A DNA stretch of 64,000 nt from contig OY987299.1 in NCBI GenBank assembly GCA_963920635.1, forward strand, positions 132,677,373-132,741,372, given 5' to 3'. The notes under the pieces are model-generated. The model saw only the letters and a program-made list of their open reading frames with translations. It made no database searches and had not been told where the DNA came from. Source of the DNA: Pseudeuparius sepicola. Lineage: Eukaryota; Arthropoda; Insecta; Coleoptera; Anthribidae. Of the stretch, positions 57,945 through 64,000 are shown piece by piece. A program made the translations under genes and the position numbers. Position 1 is the stretch's first letter, and every line of letters begins with the position of its first letter.

Positions 57945-58417
57945 TATAATACTATTCTATATTTTTGTAGATACAGGGCCTACAACATTTAGGGAAGATA
58001 AAATTAATGTTGCGCTGTGTATCTCCAAAAGTAAAAGCTTGAATGGGTAAGTTTATTGGAAGAAGTTAGTTTATTTAAAGAAAACACATGTTTTGTACTT
58101 TGAGTATTACCTAGCGAGCAAATTTTTTTAGTTAATTTTTCAGAAGTTCCCTGGAATAATACAAAAAAATCAAATTTGCCACGAATCCATGATACATACG
58201 AAAAACTGCGAAGAGAACATTTTTGTTTATAATTAAAATCTACATAAAACTCAATACATTTTATTACCATATAAGGTGATTCACTTATTTTAAAAAAACA
58301 ATAATTAATTGTACTACGCTGCTGGTTGTTCAAAGTGCTCGATATTATCAGGTTTTTGTACCAAATTTGACTTAAATATCTCAACTAGTTTAGTAAATAT
58401 TTACAAAAAGAAAGTTA

Positions 58418-58666
58418 ACGGCTTTATGGGACTATAAATTTTGGCAACTGGTAATATCATACCAACATCCAAGTTCTAATGGATGTGCCGGTGCTTTCGT
58501 TCGGGAAGGTTATGGCTGCCTTGACGAACCTATATAATAAGGGGAAACAGCTGTCGTAGTCTACCTTCCCGAAGGATTCAAATATGAAAGCACCGGCACA
58601 TCCATTAGAACTTGGATGTTGGTATGATATTACCAGTTGCCAAAATTTATAGTCCCATAAAGCCGT
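58418..58666. mobile_element. Foldback hairpin, 249 bp
   Basis: Ends ACGGCTTTATGGGACTATAA and complement, with TA at 58416-58417 and 58667-58668. Arms of about 100 bp are nearly identical; the loop is about 45 bases. Its termini do not belong to the CAGGGTG class. Confidence 0.85.
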
Positions 58667-59291
58667 TATATTTGTAAAAATTTATTGGGGACGTGAAATT
58701 GTATCATCTTTTTAGTAAATATTCCACATATTTTTTAAAACTTTAACACCCTGTAACTTTTTTATAAGACCTTAAAAATATACAGTTTAATTGAATTGAA
58801 CCAGAAAAACTTTTTTAATTCATTTCACTCGATTGCTATTCCTAATATTAATCTATCTATGCGGCGATTTATTTTTACATTGAGCTAAATAAAGCATTCC
58901 TTAACTTTCAACGGCCATCGGAAGCAGCAACATATTTCTGTAAGTGTGTTCTTCGAATAAATTTTATTCAGAGGTTAACTGCAGTTAATCTATCAATGTT
59001 AGACATCTGTTGGTACTATCGTATATTTAAACGCATCGAGTTTTCTCTTTAATTTCATAGGAAAAAGGTCAGGTTTTGCAAGTAAACGATGTATCCTGGA
59101 AACCTACAGTCTATTTATTTCGAAAAGTCGGAAAGTGTAAACAAAATCACGTGTAATAAATGAAACAACTTTTAACCTTATTGTTGTCAATTTATTGTCA
59201 CCTTATTGTCACCGCAGAATAAGGTCTCAGAACATTTCCGTGGAATCGCCATGTTGCCAACTTGCCTTTTTAAAACACTTGTGACATCATA

Positions 59292-60770
59292 ACGAGTTTT
59301 TTTTTCGATGCTCACTATGAGGATCTCGGAAACTAGCAAAGCTAGAACAAAGGTTAAATGGGGAAAGAATTGCAGTGTTGAATGCTCAATCTAATGCCCC
59401 TTTTGGATTTTTAAAAAAGTTCATGGCTCACTAGATATTTTGAAATGAGTGATTTTTGCTATTTCATCAGATCTCTGTAGTTCCGTTATTTTTGATTATA
59501 CAGAAAAACTGTAGAGACAAAAATTGTAGATAATTTTGGGCTCAATAAGATAATCTACTCTAATTTTTTATGTTGTTTGTGATTTTTGAGATATGACATA
59601 AACTTGTGTTTTTTTAAATGTAAATCATAGTTGGCTGTGGCCTTATCAAATCGGCAATTTTTTGAGCTTTCCAAAAATATAACACTCGGCATAGTTATTA
59701 TAAAAAATAAAATAGCTATGGCTAATTTTCTGATTTTTTTAAAATTTTCACATAGTCAGCCTTGGAATATTTTCATAAATACGTTCTATTTTATAATAAG
59801 ACACTTCAAACATTCAAATTATTTTATTTTTAGCTGGTAACGAAATGTAGCAAAATAAAACAAAAATTATCATGATGGAGCTCCACCACATAATTATTTG
59901 CCCGTAAGAAATTACCTATAGATCAGCTCTATCCAAATAGTTGGATAACTAGGGAGAAATAGACCTATTTCCTGGCAGCCCCGATCCCCCGATTTGTCTG
60001 TTTTGGATTTCTTTTTTCTTTTTGTGGGGAATAGTACAAAGTATGAGACAATTATTGTTGAATTAAGAGCAACTGTTTTTTTGAAGCAATAGCCAGTATT
60101 GACGGGCGCTCTCTAAGAAAGGTGACAAATTCAGTTTTAAAAAGATGCAATATTTGCATAAATAATAATGGTGGATTGTTTGATCACCTTTTTTATTTTA
60201 AAAGGTGACCTTTTAAAATAATAATAATTTGAAGCTAAAAACAAAATATTAGAAAGTTTGAAGTATGTCTAATTATAAAATAGAACGTAATTATGAAAAT
60301 ATTCCATGGCTGACTACGTGAAAATTTAAAAAAAAAATCAGAAAGTTAGCCATAGCTCTTTTATTTTTTATAATAACTATGCCGAGTATTATATCTTTGG
60401 AAAGCTCAAAAAATGGCCGATTTTATAACGCCACAGCCAACTATGATTTATATTTAAAAAAACACAAGTTTATGTCATATCTCAAAAATCACAAACAACA
60501 TAAAAAATTGGATCAGATTATCTTATTAAGCCCAAAATTATCTAAAATTTTTGTCTTTGCAGATTTTCTGTATAATCAGAAATAACAGAGCTACGAAATA
60601 GCAAAAAATCACTCTTTTCAAAATATCTAGTGAGCCGTGAACTTTTTTAAAAGTCCAAAAGGGGCATCAGATTGAGCATTCAAAACTGCAATTCTTTCCC
60701 CATTTAACCTTTGCCCTAGCTCTGCTAGTTTCCGAGATCCCCATAGTGGGCATTGAAAAAAGTCACCTTG
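59292..60770. mobile_element. Foldback element, ~1.48 kb
   Basis: The right terminus is CACCTTG followed by TA; the left is a degraded counterpart. Arms of about 550 bp contain the block GGATCTCGGAAAC and GGTTAAATGGGGAAA, also found in the palindrome at 8220-10580 and the remnant at 31800. The loop is near 59840-60230. Open frames inside are by-products. Confidence 0.8.
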
Positions 60771-60934
60771 TATATCGGAGCTTGAAAAAAATCACACGCT
60801 GCGATCACGGTGTTGCCATTGTTATTGTTTTTGACGTAACTGAAAGTAGAGTAGACCATTTTAAACAGTATCGACTTGCGGCGTAAATAAAGGTAGATAA
60901 ATCGACTTTCGAGTGGTTCCTTTAGGATGTTCAC

Positions 60935-61348
60935 TTGCATTTTCGTATTGTTTCCGCATACAACGCTTTGGCACTTCTCATTTCGTCATTTTACAGCTTC
61001 GGCGTGCCTAATTGTTGCCCACGGAGTGTTTACATTTTTTTATTTTCGCTGCCGCAGGTTAATGCCTCTTCCTCTGCGCGAGCCTTCGGGTTTTCCTCTA
61101 ATATGGGAAGCTGTCCGTCCTGTGTTCTCTTCGGAAGGCGGGCCAGAGGTCAGACAGCCAGGGCAGATCTCTCTTTCGCCATATACAGCGGCATCGGCAA
61201 TCAGAGTACCGCTCTGCGGAACTTAATGAATTATGATTATGATGCCGGGCGACGTGCCGCAGTTTTCTTTGTGTGGATGAACGCGTCAGAATTTAGGAGC
61301 TGGACATTTTTTATATATTTTTCTCAACGTTTTTTCAAGATTTCATAG
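60935..61348 (+). other. Unrecognised open frame of 137 codons, GC-richer
   Basis: It lies in a GC-richer patch not repeated elsewhere in the window. The product has a hydrophobic start and a Ser/Arg-rich middle, with no recognisable domain. CTGCCGCAG near 61050 could be an acceptor of an exon covering the second half. It is one of the better candidates for host-derived sequence, but evidence is slight. Confidence 0.2.
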
Positions 61349-61409
61349 TCAGATAGAACTTGAAAGCTGACAGCGCCGAAGTGTTTTGAACTACGAACTC
61401 ATAATAACT

Positions 61410-63290
61410 CTATTTAATTTTTAATTGGGTTTTTCGCCACCAAATTAATTAAAAGACAACTTTTTCGAGTTGCCTAGTAAATTCATATTCTTAACAGTAA
61501 ATAATCGAAGCTTTGAATGTTTAACTCAATAAATAACTTCAACATATCTGTTTTCTGAGCTTTCGGAGAATAAATCTTCCTCCTTTCTCAAAGATCGTCT
61601 TCCGTCAAAGTGAAATAATAGATTATTAAATGTCATGTTAAAATGTCATGACAACATGGTACCCTGTGTTCTGTCTAATTGTCTATATATACTAACTTCT
61701 CTTTGAATAACTGGCAATAATATTTTACTGAATTGCACTGACCATTCAGCAACACAGGTGTCCATATTTCCTAGAATAAATGCTGATTCTTTAATTTTTC
61801 GTCTATATCCTATTTTTCATCTTTGAGAATTGGTTTGGACCTATCCCACAAAATTCTATGATTATTATTAAAATAGTGTTCACATATTTTTGACTTCGAA
61901 ATGTTCTTTTAAACGAACGTTAAATGGCCTACAAGTCTCCCCAACATAGAACTTTCCACATTCACAAGGAGTTTTATAAATGCAATTTTTAAACCTATAG
62001 ACGTGGTGCCCCATTGTTAAAATGCCCTTTATTTTGACTCCAAGATTAAATATATCCATACTACTCTAAAAACCTGCTACAAACAAAGACAGAAAGTCAA
62101 CCATCAACCAACTATACACCCGGTGATTCCCGGTTATAGTTCCTCCAGAATCACACTTAGATATCGCATGTTTTTTCTTGTTTGGGGGCGCCGGAAGCAT
62201 CGGAACCTCACCTGAAGACTCGGGGGATGGTCTCACGACGCCAGCCTCCGAGCCCAGAGTCGAAATAAGTTCGCTACGGCTCGACAAAAAGGTTCAATTT
62301 CTGACAATCTCGCGACATTTTCGGAATAATTTAATGGAGCGCTTAGATTGTGATTAGTTGTGGGCGTCAAGCGTTTGTCAAAACAAACCTGTCTATAGGT
62401 TCTGACGTCATTGGTTTTAACTAAAATCGATCTTAATGTATTTTTGGTTTTAAATACTGTTCTGACGTTAAAACGATTGCCTATTCGTTTTAGATTATCT
62501 GATGGTGCAGGAATATAAGGAATAATTAAATTTACTGGTCGATCCACCAGATTTATTTCTCTAATTTTATTAGCATTGTTATTTTGTTGGCAATCCTGAA
62601 AAGCCTGTTCAACAAATTCGATAGTACTTATAACTATTATTCTCAACATGTTTTATATGTTTATTTTCCTCCTCAAATTCTGTGTTATTAGACCAAATCG
62701 TTTAGCCCTGTCATACAAACTTTTAATTACTTACTCCTTTTTTAACACTAGTATGATGATCGAAGTTAAAATGAAGATAGATATTTATTGGTATGTCTTT
62801 AGTAGGTAGCTGATTTCAGTATAGAAATAGAAACATCTAATAAGAAAGGTAATGGTAAACTTAATAGAAGGTTCTTGCGAGTTTATAGAATTTCATCAAA
62901 ATCATCTACTCCATGTTCCCATATAACAAATATGCCATCTAGGTACACATCTCCACCAAACATTATGTTGGTGAGCATATCTATAGTCAAGTCATTTTGT
63001 TCAAAATCTTCCATGAATAAATTGCTTATTAATGGTGATAAAGGAGACCCCATAGCCATCTATATACAAATTTGTCTTTCTACTAAACTCTGATCATTTT
63101 CTAACTTTCTGTATAAAATATTCAATGATTTGTCAATAGGGACAATAACCACATTAAAGTTGTAGCTAATATAATAATGATCCGGAAATGTATGCGCCCT
63201 GATTTTTCTAAAAAATGATTATTATTTCTGATAAATGAATTTGAGTTAATAATTAATAGGTCTTCTGTTGGAACAAACCCAATAAAAATA
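61410..63290 (-). pseudogene. Penelope-like element remnant 3 (RT and GIY-YIG)
   Basis: The most complete of the three, minus strand. From 63290 downward: RT fingers; MGSPLSPLISNLFMEDFE near 63050-63000; the catalytic motif as YLDG (62934-62945) instead of YVDD; then FVIWEHG. The frame at 62649-62340 reads KRIGNRFNVRTVFKTKNTLR, the RT-to-nuclease linker. A GC-richer insertion at about 62020-62335 follows. Then IYKTPCECGKFYVGETCRPF (about 61990-61930) and RLKEH give the GIY-YIG endonuclease, and KESAFILGNMD lies near 61790-61755. Stops and the changed catalytic motif make it inactive. Remnant 1 is a close relative. Confidence 0.88.
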
Positions 63291-63292
63291 TA

Positions 63293-63566
63293 TAGGGTGA
63301 GCGAAACTCGACGTCCCAGACATATACCATTTCCTCTTTATCACTCTCAACAACTTTTTTGGGGAAAGATTTTCTGTATATTTTAATGTTCAAAATCTAC
63401 AGGGTCAAATATGTATGTCAAATATGCATATATGTAATATGCATCTTTTTCTAATCACCAGGATCGGTTTTCCGAAATCTAGCTAGCCATGGAAACAATT
63501 GATAGATTTATTTTCAGTTTTTGTGTTCCTGCAGTAGGCCTGGGACGTCGATTTTCGCTCACCCTA
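63293..63566. mobile_element. MITE, 274 bp, AGGGTGAGC class
   Basis: Ends TAGGGTGAGCGAAACTCGAC and near-complement, with TA on both sides (63291-63292, 63567-63568). A CCATGGAAACAATTGATAG block near 63487 matches 19376. The terminal sequence resembles the element end at 22427. Confidence 0.8.
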
Positions 63567-63587
63567 TACAAAATATACTATTAAGTA

Positions 63588-63722
63588 CAGGGTGGCTCAT
63601 TATAAATTGACACCCCCTAACTTGTTAGTTTTTGAGTTTAGAAAAAAGGTTTTTTACACAACTTTACTAATACTAATACAAAGTTTTTTGTGACGCTATT
63701 GGTCCTAGAAAGCCGTGACAGA
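63588..63722. mobile_element. Truncated copy of FB2 left end
   Basis: Homologous to 49475-49630, beginning CAGGGTGGCTCATTATAAAT after TA. Homology stops at about 63722, where a hAT-like terminus begins. Confidence 0.75.
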
Positions 63723-64000
63723 CAGGGCCGCGTTAAGGTAAAAATTTGCCCGGGGCAAAGGTCTTTTTTGCCCCCCCCCCCCCAAATCAAAATTATATGG
63801 CATAATTGTTTTGGGCGCCTCCAGGGGCGTGTTTAGCATGTCTGGCAGAAATGGTTCTAACCTAACTTCGAACACAGAAACTATGACTATGGCCTTTTTC
63901 TGTGCTTCAAAGAACCGAGTTTAATGTTAATTTATATCTACTCAAATTTAGAATTAGTGCGCGTTAAACGTAAATTCTGTTGATTACGGTTACGGTCCTT
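63723..64000 (+). mobile_element. hAT-like element end, continuing past the window
   Basis: CAGGGCCGCGTTAAGG is typical of hAT termini and is followed by a long C run, as in the hAT element at 51364. A second CAGGGGCGTG-like start lies near 63822. The other end is outside the window, so size and content are unknown. Confidence 0.4.

Noticed and set aside
1..64000. tRNA or tRNA-derived SINE
   Set aside because: No cloverleaf or clear A/B box pair with the right spacing was found on reading; a tRNA scan would be the decisive test.

Overview
This window looks like AT-rich, gene-poor nuclear DNA from an arthropod, most probably an insect. I infer this from the transposon types: Penelope-like elements, Tc1/mariner-like and hAT remnants, and many long-palindrome elements whose ends begin CAGGGTG next to a TA duplication. 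I could not tie it to a species or order. I found no convincing intact host gene. The longest open frames are products of a CATC microsatellite or lie inside repeats, and there is no rRNA, tRNA or CRISPR array I can support. Exon-like or CpG-rich patches that could be host sequence are listed at low confidence (6.5 kb, 13.75-14.2 kb, 27.4-28.15 kb, 35.2-36.3 kb, 60.9-61.35 kb).

Layout. 0.2-0.9 kb and 16.6-17.3 kb: two copies of a ~665 bp non-autonomous element with exact 8-bp target duplications. 3.8-5.9 kb: decayed Tc1/mariner-like transposon with its transposase broken by frameshifts and a lost catalytic Asp. 8-11.7 kb: palindrome split by a 978 bp hAT element and by a second palindrome. 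14.2-16.2 kb: 2 kb element with a nested hAT remnant. 18.2-20.3 kb: mariner-like transposase fragment and a pogo-like element. 20.5-24.5 kb: hAT transposase remnant inside an inverted duplication plus two foldbacks. 25.4-33.4 kb: two inverted copies of one element, one interrupted by a 3.57 kb TA-inserted transposon that carries a CpG-rich, promoter-like block. 33.8-35.2 kb: foldback inside a CATC microsatellite. 37-42 kb: two Penelope-like remnants around a foldback. 44.4-45.7 kb: 1.3 kb palindrome. 48.5-54.3 kb: giant palindrome with four nested insertions, including an internally deleted hAT element that keeps its promoter and C-terminal dimerisation domain. 57-64 kb: MITEs, hairpins, a 1.5 kb foldback and a third Penelope-like remnant.

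The main insight is structural. Because so many elements are long palindromes or inverted pairs, when one arm is interrupted the other arm often preserves the uninterrupted target site. At least six insertions can be delimited this way, mostly with their duplications read directly. I also see a possible family of very short palindromic elements (32 and about 51 bp) with CACAGA...TCTGTG ends and 7-bp direct flanks, and a 572 bp relative. All boundaries come from reading the sequence by eye, so they may be off by a few bases.
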